Source: Dunaliella salina (Eukaryota > Chlorophyta > Chlorophyceae > Chlamydomonadales > Dunaliellaceae). Taken from it: a stretch of 10,565 nucleotides of DNA. Below, piece by piece: positions 1 through 7,133 of this stretch (positions are counted from its first letter, which is position 1; each line of letters starts with the position of its first letter). The notes beneath the pieces were generated by a model. That model searched no databases and had not been told where the DNA came from. It was given only the letters and a program-made list of their open reading frames with translations. The translations under genes were made by a program, and so were the position numbers. The DNA lies in the NCBI GenBank assembly GCA_002284615.2, contig MU069720.1, forward strand, positions 253,717-264,281, given 5' to 3'.

Positions 1-35
<35 letters not shown>

Positions 36-36
36 G
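1..36. repeat. (GT)14 microsatellite followed by a GA tract
   Basis: Bases 1-28 are fourteen uninterrupted GT dinucleotides, followed by a short GA-rich run. It lies in the intron upstream of the first visible RNR1 exon and probably continues beyond the left edge of the window. Confidence 0.95.
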
Positions 37-236
37 GGAGGCCTGTGCACTCGTTATAGACCCTTGCATTCTGCACAACAGTGTAAGCATTCAGTTGCTT
101 TCCTGACACACAGATGTGCATTGTGCTAAAGCATGGCCCGCATCCTCACTTGTTCTTGTCCCTCACTGTGTTCCTCGCTTGTACTTATCTTCCTCACTTT
201 CTCGTCCTCACTCGTCCTGGGGGGCACTGCTTGCAG

Positions 237-429
237 GTTCTTTGACTTTGAGAGGCTGGCTGAGGTCACAGCCTGCGTGACGCGCAACTTGAACCAGATC
301 ATCGATATCAACTACTACCCTGCTGAGACGGCACGCCGCTCCAACATGCGCCACCGCCCCATCGGCATTGGCTGCCAAGGCCTGGCAGACGCTTTCATCC
401 TGATGGGCATGCCCTTTGACAGCCCAGAG
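237..429 (+). CDS. RNR1: RNR1 exon a (first visible exon)
   Basis: Acceptor gcttgcag ends at 236 and donor gtgcgt starts at 430. The first base completes a codon begun in an exon outside the window; 64 full codons follow, from FFDFERL to MPFDSPE. It includes [12 protein letters not shown] and [19 protein letters not shown], strongly conserved in eukaryotic R1. The last ~50 bases are the parent of the degenerate repeats in the following intron. Confidence 0.95.
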
Positions 430-3400
430 GTGCGTCGCTGATTTCTGTGCTAATGCTTCTACCCTGATGGTCACGCCCTTAGACGGCATTATTGGTGTTT
501 CTGATGCTGTCACCCTGATGGTCATGCCCTTCGGTGGCCAAGATGGGTGGCGCCAATGCTGTGCTGATGCTTCATCTTGATGGTCATGCCCTTGGGAGTA
601 AGGTTGGTGTTGCTGATGCTTTCATCCTGATGGTGAGCATGCCCTTTGACAGCCCAGACACTCATGCTTCCATCCTGGTAATGGGCATGACCTCTGGCAG
701 CCCAAATGCTCATGCTGTCATCCTGATGGTGGGCATGCCCTCTGACAGCTCTCAGAGGTGCGTCGCTTGTGCGACAGGCCTGAGCTTTGTAAACAGTGCT
801 TCTGCAGCTTGTGTTCAGCACTGCAACATACAGGCTTGCAAATGCACGTGTGTCGTGTCACCTGTTGGCACATGATACCACGCGCCGAGGGGGAAGGGCA
901 TGGCATTTCATTGCTGCCGGCAAAGTATGCATCGGGGTCCAGAGGAGCACTTGTCTGGTTGTTTTGTGCACTTGCACGCTGAGTGCGTGCAACACTTGCC
1001 ATTGCTGCTCTGGATGATGAGCTCACAGCATGCATGTGCATGTTATATGTGCATCTGAGTGTTGTGTATGCAGTTTCCATGCTGTCCGTGCTTCTCTGGA
1101 TGTGCTTTTTTAAGGCATGCTGGGTGGCTGCTCGCACTCACAGGCCCTTTTGCTTCCATCTATCTACTCACAGGCCTGGCAACTCGACAGGGAAGCTATG
1201 CTGTTCTGGACAACAATTTTTGGGTGGCTGCTAGCGGCGCTCATCTTCCATCTATCTTACTGCTTGCAGGCCCAGCAACTCAACAGGGAGATTTTTGAGT
1301 GCATCTACTACGCCGCCCTCAAACAGAGCATGGAGCTAGCCAGGGAGCATGGAACCTATGAGACGTATGCAGGCAGCCCCATGAGCAAGGGCATCCTGCA
1401 GCAAGACATGTGGGGCGTGAAGAACGAGAACAGCAGGTGCGGGAAGGCTCGACTCTCAGGCGTTGGCAGTTGTAGTGGTGCAAAGCCGGCTGCAGTGCAG
1501 GTGCCAGTGTGTGGCATGCTTGCAAGCAACAGGTCTGAAGCTTGGTGCACACCTCCTTGGGTGATGTGCACCTCCCATGAACGCTTGGTCCACCCGGTGC
1601 AGTTGTGTTGCCCAAATGCTGATTGAAAATGTTTCCCTGTTTAAGAGCTTTGCCCAAATGCTGATTGAAAATGTTTCCCTGTTTAAGAGCATTTAAGTTT
1701 AAGAGCTGAGGATTCAAAAACTACATGCTTTGCACTCAGGTGGGACTGGGACACCCTGCGCGCTGACATCGCTCAGCATGGCGTTCGCAACTCGCTGTTG
1801 CTTGCGCCTATGCCCACTGCCTCCACCAGCCAGATCCTGGGCAACAACGAGTGCTTCGAGGTGTGTGCATGTGCAAGACCGCTTGCCAGCTGCTCCGCAC
1901 ACATGCGTAAGCATTTGCATGTTGATTGCGCACAGGAAATTCATTAGCTAAGTGTGACCCTTGTCAGATGAGTGGCCAGTCTCAATTGATGTCCACCATG
2001 GATCTGCCATGTCATGATTGTTTCGTTGGGGTCCCTCGATTTGTGCCACTGGGTGGCCTGCGAGGGGAGTGAGGTCATGTGTCGCATGTCCAATTTGGAT
2101 TGCTCATGCATTGTGGGCAACACAAGGATTGAAGTGAGCCATGTTTTAGTCTGGCTGCTCTAAATACTTTTCGCACTGTCCCGTGAACAGAAATCCTGGG
2201 TATGGATGTTGAGTGTGAGATATCAATTGGCTTGCAATGCAAGTGGCACTGCATTACAACATATTATTGTGCATTTTTGATTGAGTACCCATCACACAAT
2301 TTGCCCCTTGGATTCCAACATGCAGGGGGTGGGCAAGCACTTGAATGCCCTCCCATCCTGACACATTTCTTCTTTTTCTGTTTCCATCACTTTTCACACA
2401 CTGAAAATCACCCTGCCTGGTGCTGTGTGCCCCTGTTTCCCTCCTGCAGCCTTACACTTCCAACATCTACGTGCGCCGTGTGCTGTCCGGGGAGTTCACC
2501 GTCGTCAACCAGCACTTGCTGTATGATCTGAACCGCTTGGGCTTGTGGAACCCAAGCATCAAGAATGAGCTGGTGAGTGTCAGCTGCTCGGGTGGTGCTT
2601 CTGGGCTGTGAGCTGCTCAATGCTCCTTTCGCACTGTTCATATCCATGAGCATCCAGCACCCCTGTGCATGGGGTACCCATAGCAGCAGCTACACTGGGA
2701 GCACTGGCTGACAGTGGGGCAGGCCATACAAAGGTTTTTGCAGCTGCTCACTGCTCTATTAGCACTGCTCATATTCATGAGTATTCAGAACCCCTGTGCA
2801 CTGGGACACCCATAGCAAACACTTATGCACGGCCTGCCGCACTGTCAGCCAGGGCTCCAAATGTCACAGACAGTGTCCCAGCAGCAGGTGAGCTCATGTG
2901 AGAGAGAGGCTGGTGGGGCATCGTACAAGAAGCATGTATTTCAGGCGCACCCTGGCCTGCAACAACTTTCCCTTGATGCGTGTGGCCATTGTGTCAACTC
3001 AGCTGTCTGTCCTGTTTCCCCTCCCTCTTTCATTTTCATCTGTCGGCTCCGGCTCCCTGCAGGTGGCAGCCAACGGCAGCGTCCAGGACCTTGACATTCC
3101 AGACAACCTGAAGGCCCTGTACAAGACTGTGTGGGAGATCAAGCAGCGCTCCCTTGTGGACATGGCCGCGGACCGAGGTGCCTACATCGACCAGAGCCAG
3201 AGTTTCAACGTGTTCATGCCTGACCCCAACTTTGGCAAACTGACCTCCTTGCACTTCTACGCCTGGAAGAAGGGGCTGAAGACGGGCATGTACTACCTCC
3301 GCACAAGGTAGGCATGGCGGTTAAGCTGCTGCTGCCTTACAGCAGCAAGGCAGCAGTAGCCACCCTTGGGGTTGCCCTCATCTTGCTACATGCATGCCCC

Positions 3401-4646
3401 TCCTCTGTCAAGATATCAGGATTGAAATCCTAATCTGAACCTTGGATGCACACTCTTGCATTGCATGGGATGCCTTTGGCGGAGCTGGTAACTCTCGTTA
3501 CCCTCGTGCTTCCCCACTGAGGGATGTCAGAAGCAAAAGGGTTTTAAAGAGTGCCTGCCACACAAATTAAATTAATCAATTACATTTGTAGATGGACTGA
3601 GAGGGGTCTTTAAAGCAGTGCCGGCTGCTATGTCAGATCCCTCACATTATGGGCACCTGCTGAGTCCCTGTGCCATGGGCCTTCCACTCCCAACACATTG
3701 TGGGCTCCTGCCAACTCCTTGTGCTGTGGGCCTGATTGCATGCAGGGCTGCTGCTGACGCCATCAAGTTCACAGTGGACCAGAAGGCGCTAAAGAAGAAT
3801 GCTGGGAGCGTGGGCTCCAGTGGCGGCTCCATCACCAAGTCTGCAGGCACAGGTGTGTGTGGGCCTGGGTTTGTGCCACTGGGTACTGCTCTCTTGCCTG
3901 CTCTGCCTGGTCTTCCAGGCATCACCTGGCCACCCTGCATGCATGTTCTGAGAGCTGCCCTCTCACTGGTGTGCGTCTGTGCCACTGGGTACTGCAGTCT
4001 TGCCTGCTCAGTCAGGTCATTCAGCCAGCACCTGGACCATGCATGCATGTCCTGAGAGCTGTCTGATTTCGGCAGCTTGTCCTCCCACTGGTGTGCGTCT
4101 GTGCCACTTGGCATTGCTCCTGCGTCTGTGCCACTGGGCATTGCTCCTTTGCCTGCTTAGCCTGGTCTTCTCGGCAGCATATTGCCACTCTGCATGCATG
4201 GTCTGAGGGCTGTCTGAGTTCAGCAGCCACTCTGCATGCATGGTCTGAGGGCTGTCTGAGTTCAGCAGCCACTCTGCATGCATGGTCTGAGGGCTGTCTG
4301 AGTTCAGCAGCCTTGTCCATCAACTGGTGTGCGTTTGGGTGCCCAGCAAGGTGGGTGGTTTGGGCATTCCTGTGGCTCCTGGAAGCTGGTGTCGATACTG
4401 GTAATCCTGTGTGTCCCATGAGTTGCCACCATGTCACGTAAACACCTGGACCCCCTTCCTCCTTAACTGCACGCAGAACATGACCGGACTCCCACCAGGA
4501 CATCAGGTCATCAGGCTGGAAAGGGGCCCAACACTGCCCAGAAGTCCGCCATGTTTGATGCTGACTTCGCTCAGGAGCAGAAAATGGCTGCCATGATGGC
4601 ATGCTCCTTGCAGAACAAGGATGAGTGCTTGATGTGTGGCTCTTAG
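237..4646 (+). CDS. RNR1: Ribonucleoside-diphosphate reductase large subunit (class Ia R1), 3' seven exons, 5' partial
   Basis: Catalytic alpha subunit of class Ia ribonucleotide reductase. With the R2 subunit it reduces ribonucleoside diphosphates to deoxyribonucleotides for DNA synthesis; cytosolic in plants and animals (family knowledge). Exons: 237-429, 1270-1436, 1740-1860, 2450-2572, 3063-3307, 3746-3852, 4477-4646. Total is 1126 nt, one base finishing a split codon plus 375 codons including TAG, so 374 residues are visible. Every internal junction is GT...AG and keeps phase (0, 2, 0, 0, 2, 1). Seen in sequence: INYYP and RHRPIGIG in exon 1, an R1 signature starting W-D-T-L (1747) through GVRN, the substrate-phosphate loop PTAST (1813-1827), GNNE and EPYTSNIY, the radical-transfer Tyr-Tyr pair (3291-3296), and C-terminal CLMCGS with cysteines at 4626 and 4635. 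The ATP cone and catalytic thiyl segment lie upstream of the window. No break is seen. The C-terminal linker is longer than in the human protein. No promoter is visible, so regulation cannot be judged. Confidence 0.97.
379..771 (+). repeat. Degenerate tandem copies of the exon a 3' edge inside intron 1
   Basis: The exon segment coding for [15 protein letters not shown] plus its donor is followed by about six decaying copies beginning near 441, 500, 555, 610, 664 and 712. Each has a core like tgatgct...catcctgatgg...catgccct. The last copy repeats 15 bases across the real donor exactly: 425-439 equals 753-767. Translating 610-760 in one frame still gives DAFILM and MPFDSP blocks, so the copies derive from exon sequence. 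Confidence 0.85.
1121..1291 (+). repeat. Duplicated 3' splice site region of intron 1
   Basis: Copy A (1121-1195) and copy B (1221-1291) both begin tgggtggctgct, pass through a similar pyrimidine-rich tract and reach AG followed by GCC..GCAACTC.ACAGGGA. Copy B contains the real acceptor and exon b start; copy A ends in a cryptic acceptor at 1172-1173. Confidence 0.85.
1270..1436 (+). CDS. RNR1: RNR1 exon b
   Basis: Acceptor tgcttgcag ends at 1269 and donor gtgcgg starts at 1437. It starts in phase 0 with AQQLNREIF, directly continuing SPE of exon a as in other R1 proteins, and runs through [15 protein letters not shown] and DMWGV to a split Arg codon. A duplicate of this acceptor and exon start lies at 1172-1195, in the same frame, so a longer isoform is possible. 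Confidence 0.95.
1609..1691 (+). repeat. 42-bp tandem repeat in intron 2, two copies
   Basis: A unit starting tgcccaaatgctgattg is repeated almost perfectly at 1609-1650 and 1651-1691. A short partial copy (tttaagagct) follows. It lies just upstream of the acceptor at 1739. Confidence 0.92.
1740..1860 (+). CDS. RNR1: RNR1 exon c
   Basis: Acceptor gcactcag ends at 1739. Its first base completes the Arg codon left open at 1436, followed by WDWDTL. Donor gtgtgt starts at 1861 after NNECFE. The exon carries the R1 family signature (Trp at 1747, then GVRN and the APMP end) and the PTAST loop at 1813-1827, which in R1 structures binds the substrate diphosphate. Confidence 0.95.
1861..2449 (+). other. 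RNR1 intron 3, no further feature found
   Basis: Between donor gtgtgt (1861) and acceptor ctcctgcag (2449) I see no ORF or RNA gene and no obvious tandem repeat. A 15-base word, tttgtgccactgggt (2040-2054), recurs exactly in intron 6 (3870-3884). Confidence 0.8.
2450..2572 (+). CDS. RNR1: RNR1 exon d
   Basis: Acceptor ctcctgcag ends at 2449 and donor gtgagt starts at 2573. It holds 41 complete codons in phase 0, from [16 protein letters not shown] to [15 protein letters not shown] with RRVLSGEF is a hallmark block of eukaryotic R1 and follows directly on NNECFE of exon c. Confidence 0.96.
2612..2858 (+). repeat. Nested direct and inverted repeats in intron 4
   Basis: Direct repeat: 2612-2687 and 2741-2817 share agctgctca.tgctc, catat.catgag and cccctgtgca blocks. 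Inverted repeat: 2698-2728 matches the reverse complement of 2828-2858 at about 27 of 31 positions (core ctggctgacagtg). The second direct copy lies between the inverted arms. Confidence 0.8.
3063..3307 (+). CDS. RNR1: RNR1 exon e with the radical-transfer Tyr pair
   Basis: Acceptor ctccctgcag ends at 3062 and donor gtaggc starts at 3308. 81 codons plus two bases of a split Arg codon. It contains [10 protein letters not shown] and GMYYLRTR. The two adjacent tyrosines (3291-3296) correspond to the pair that relays the radical from R2 to the active site (human Y737/Y738). Both are intact. Confidence 0.96.
3643..3735 (+). repeat. 51-bp degenerate tandem repeat in intron 5
   Basis: cacattatgggcacctgc at 3643 recurs as cacattgtgggctcctgc at 3694. 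The following tgtgccatgggcc recurs as tgtgctgtgggcc. The repeat ends just before the acceptor at 3745. Confidence 0.75.
3746..3852 (+). CDS. RNR1: RNR1 exon f (start of the C-terminal tail)
   Basis: Acceptor gcatgcag ends at 3745 and donor gtgtgt starts at 3853. Its first base completes the Arg of YLRTR, then [17 protein letters not shown] follows, plant-like at this position. The rest is Gly/Ser-rich (GSVGSSGGS) and looks like the flexible linker of the swinging tail. It ends with one base of a split Glu codon. Confidence 0.93.
3870..4311 (+). repeat. Two-level tandem repeat array in intron 6
   Basis: A diverged larger unit begins with tgtgccact at 3872, 3978, 4100 and 4127 and carries tgcatgcatg..ctgag.gctg further along. 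At the right end a 42-bp piece of that unit is present in three identical consecutive copies (4186-4227, 4228-4269, 4270-4311), which suggests recent expansion. Confidence 0.9.
4477..4646 (+). CDS. RNR1: RNR1 terminal exon with CxxC tail
   Basis: The acceptor is a C/T-rich tract ending acgcag at 4476. Two bases complete the split Glu codon, then 55 codons and TAG (4644-4646). It begins [11 protein letters not shown], low-complexity linker, and ends [15 protein letters not shown]. The two cysteines (codons 4626 and 4635) match the C-terminal pair that re-reduces the active site after each turnover. Confidence 0.95.
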
Positions 4647-5700
4647 AAGGCTTGCCGCCTACAAGTTGTTGGGCTATGCAGGGGATGGGGCTACACAGGG
4701 GATGTTGTTGATGTACTCAATGCTGCCTGTATTAAAGAGGGCTTCTTCAAAGGATCCAATGCTGCCCCTAGTCGCATGCCTGTCCTCCCTTACTCTCTGT
4801 TTTATGACCACCTTGACAATGTTGCAGGATGAGGATACTAACTAAGACCACGCACTTACAGGCAGGATGCACAATTCAAAAGTGTGATCACTTGCTTTCG
4901 GACTTCATAACCTGTTCTTTCCTTTACGACCATGTATATTTTTGCAGGAATGTGGCTTCAGTGTATTGCAAGTAGGCAGGTGTTAGCTCTTCTATCGACT
5001 ATCCTAGGAAAGTGTGTACATATTTTGTTAAGCCTCAGAATGGCCGTACTTGCAGGTGCAAGCTCTCTATTGCAGGACCTTGCATCATAAATTTGTTGAG
5101 TCTCTTGTGCTCATGGGATCGCCTTGCCTGGTTTCCAGGCTGATTGTGGTACTCTTGTTTGGCGTAGGCAACATTTTTTTTTTTCAGCGCCTCATCAATG
5201 CCGACAAACAGAACTGAAGACTTATTACCCTTGCCTCCACGTACATCTGTAAACATGGTTCATGTAGCAGCTCGGCACTGTCCATGCTATCCAGTTCAAA
5301 CCCATAGTAGTGGAGCATGTTTGCAATGTCTCAGTAAAACTCAAAACATGGTAGCACACTTCACTCCCGTTGTGCCCAAAAGACTCACATGGCACACTTG
5401 CAGATGACTAGAAAATTCCTGGCCTTCCTCAAGTACTCTGTTCCCCACTTTTAGGTTTACATGTATAAGGTTTACATGGAGGATTAAGCCTTCAGCCAGT
5501 AAGTTTGGCTGCTCAACCTTCTTAGCCAAATAAACCTGAGCAAGAGATATAAAGTTGTTCCACTTGCGTAGGCAGAGAAAAATGTGCAGATGGCAAACAC
5601 ATATAACTCAGAATAGACTTGGGTGTTTTAATGAAAGCAGCAGACTGAGGGATTTGAGTGTCTCTATCTGTGGAAGGGGAATATGAGCGTCTAGAAATTG
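4647..5700. other. RNR1 3' UTR and intergenic sequence, no gene found
   Basis: Only short open frames occur on both strands. A TGTAA motif at 5248-5252, the usual poly(A) signal of green algae, could mark the RNR1 3' end about 600 bases after the stop, but a single five-base match is weak. A run of T ending in cag lies at about 5171-5187. A 14-bp unit containing aggtttacatg occurs twice in tandem at about 5453-5479. Confidence 0.4.
5488..5520 (-). repeat. Dispersed repeat, copy 1
   Basis: About 26 of 33 bases match 6927-6959 in the same orientation (shared ccttcagccag and gtttggctgctc). Read on the minus strand the copies give EQPNLLAEG here and EQPNNLAEG in the other, the same frame in both. 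The parent element is not recognised. Confidence 0.6.
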
Positions 5701-5970
5701 ATGCACCATGTATGAACAGCAGTTCAGCTCTGACAGCATCACCAAGAAAGCAACATGCGCAACACCGCGTGCAGATAGCGAGCACCTAGCGTCACCAGAG
5801 AGAGCAACACGACCAGCACCGTGTTTGTCACTAGAACAGGCTCAGGACACACCAAGAGACTCCAGAGACCCACGAGAAAGACCAGCAACGCAGCATGAAC
5901 AACAGAACACAAGGAGAGAACACATAGTTGCCCTGTACCGCTCCAAAGCGCATCTACACAGCCCACCCTG
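5700..5970. other. A/C-rich low-complexity stretch, coding status unclear
   Basis: The plus strand is rich in caccaagaga / agcaacacga-like words. It is open from 5708 to 6016, giving a Gln/Arg/Thr-rich peptide with no recognisable domain. Degenerate internal repetition could explain the open frame without selection, so I do not call a gene. Confidence 0.35.
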
Positions 5971-5977
5971 CAACCCG

Positions 5978-6075
5978 CGTTCTACACCATGGCAATCTCA
6001 GCAACACCACAAATAGCTCCTATCAGCCCACGTTCTGCACCATGGCAATCTCAGCAACACCACAAACAGCTCCCG
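5978..6075 (+). repeat. 53-bp tandem repeat, two copies
   Basis: cgttctacaccatggcaatc at 5978 recurs as cgttctgcaccatggcaatc at 6031. Both are followed by tcagcaacaccacaaa.agctcc, nearly identical between the copies. Confidence 0.9.
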
Positions 6076-6166
6076 CTTGTTCCCATGGGACCACAGTCAT
6101 GCAAGCACTCAGTGCAAGATCACGAGCTCATATTGTTCTGGGTCAGGACTTTGCGCAGTCCCTCCT

Positions 6167-6442
6167 CTAACTCTTTAAAAAAAAAATCCTGCTCGCCTGA
6201 TTTGCAGCCTCTTGTTCTCGAAGCTTCTGCTTGGCCTTGTCTTTGGCCCGCTTCTTCTGGCGTGCGGAGGGAAGAGCCTGCGGAAGCGGTCCAACGTAGT
6301 GCATCCAGGAGAGGCCAACTCGGAAGTACTCGTGCTGGTCCGCAGGGCTGCTGAGTGCTGCTGGGTGGATGGTGCGGAGGGTGTCAGCGGTAGTTTCCAG
6401 GCCCTTTGCTGTTATGTACTGCTGCCACTGCTGCGGGCTCAT
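6167..6442 (-). CDS. Putative exon or small gene of unknown function with a basic C-terminal helix
   Basis: Not recognised. The minus-strand frame from ATG at 6442 to TAG at 6167 gives 91 residues. It starts MSPQQWQQYI, continues through HPAALSSPADQHEYFRVGL and SWMHYVGPLPQALP, and ends in a Lys/Arg/Gln-rich segment (RQKKRAKDKAKQKLREQEA) likely to form a charged helix. Composition and third-base use look like real coding sequence. The frame stays open upstream to 6568, but that part is almost pure Gly/Glu/Lys from a G-rich tract and probably not translated. The start is uncertain: either the ATG at 6442 or an acceptor near it. The end is also uncertain, because the last residues come from an A/T homopolymer and an earlier donor may end the exon. 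No neighbouring exon is identified. Confidence 0.45.
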   Translation of the reverse strand: MSPQQWQQYITAKGLETTADTLRTIHPAALSSPADQHEYFRVGLSWMHYVGPLPQALPSARQKKRAKDKAKQKLREQEAANQASRIFFLKS

Positions 6443-6462
6443 CAGATGCGAGCAGCCCAACC

Positions 6463-6556
6463 CCTGCCCCCCATCCCCCTCCATGCGTGCCTCTCCCCCC
6501 TTCCCACCGGTTCCCCCCCCTTCCCCGAGATGGTTCCCCCCCTCCCATTGAATCCC
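6463..6556. repeat. C-rich (minus-strand G-rich) low-complexity tract
   Basis: The plus strand is a series of C runs separated by short spacers (ccccccatcccc, cccccccc and similar). The minus strand therefore carries many G runs, which could form quadruplexes upstream of the putative exon at 6167-6442. Confidence 0.8.
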
Positions 6557-6869
6557 CGACGTTGCCATTGTGTCACATTTCCGTTACTTTCGATTTTTAT
6601 GTTTTTTTTTTTGAGTTCCCCACTTTTGACTTGTACACATGCCAGTTGGATTTCAATATGAAAAAAGGAAAAAGCCATTTACACAGGCTAGGTTACAGGT
6701 TACTGCAAAGAGGCCCCCAAGTCAAGAAGAGAAGAAAACTGCACAGGCAGTGAAAAAACTCCCCGCGTCAATGTAAGGGGAGAGGATACTTACGGCCAAA
6801 GGCATCGTGCGTACCCTTTACCAAGAGAAGATGAGAAATCAGTGTGGATCAGGAGGGTTACTGGCAGTA

Positions 6870-7133
6870 GCCCGTGCCTGACCTTGTTGATAAGGTTGCA
6901 AGGTTACAAGGTTACAATTGGGTTTGACCTTCAGCCAGGTTGTTTGGCTGCTCGGCCTGATGAACTGTTCCATCCAAAGAATAAATATCCATGAGATTAG
7001 AAATAAAACGATAAGTCTCATAAGTTTGGTCCTGTAAGAAATGAAAGACATCCTCAGAACTAGCCTGAGTGCAATAAAAAGCGCCTGCCTCGTCCTGAAG
7101 AACTTTGTGCCCGTGCCTGACCTTGTTGATAAG
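6870..7133 (+). repeat. 25-bp exact direct repeat, 239 bp apart
   Basis: The sequence beginning gcccgtgcctgaccttg is identical over 25 bases at 6870-6894 and 7109-7133. Between them lies the dispersed-repeat copy at 6927-6959. On the minus strand both copies read LINKVRHG in frame with an open peptide. Confidence 0.85.
6927..6959 (-). repeat. Dispersed repeat, copy 2
   Basis: Partner of 5488-5520 (about 26 of 33 bases). On the minus strand it codes for EQPNNLAEG at the end of an open frame that also includes DVFHFLQDQTYETYRF. Confidence 0.6.

Noticed and set aside
534..875. Plus-strand open frame with DAFILM / MPFDSP repeats
   Set aside because: This is the exon-derived repeat inside intron 1, not a separate gene; the spliced RNR1 reading skips it.
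1319..1717. Minus-strand open frame of 132 codons
   Set aside because: It is the shadow of RNR1 exon b plus the 42-bp repeat of intron 2, with no recognisable protein.
3418..3434. Short palindrome aggattgaaatcct in intron 5
   Set aside because: A five-base stem with a tiny loop and no context; expected by chance in a window this size.
4021..4602. Long minus-strand open frame of 193 codons
   Set aside because: It is antisense to RNR1 intron 6 and the last exon. Its repeated peptide comes only from the stop-free 42-bp array.
4836..4861. TACTAAC followed by ttacag, looking like a branch point and acceptor in the RNR1 3' UTR
   Set aside because: No convincing donor lies between the stop codon and this site, and the motif is short enough to occur by chance.
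5292..5306. GTTCAAACC resembling a tRNA T loop
   Set aside because: The flanking bases do not form a T stem, and no acceptor or anticodon arms could be placed.
5708..6016. Plus-strand Gln/Arg-rich open frame of 102 codons
   Set aside because: Low-complexity internal repetition explains the open frame. No domain or splice context supports a gene.
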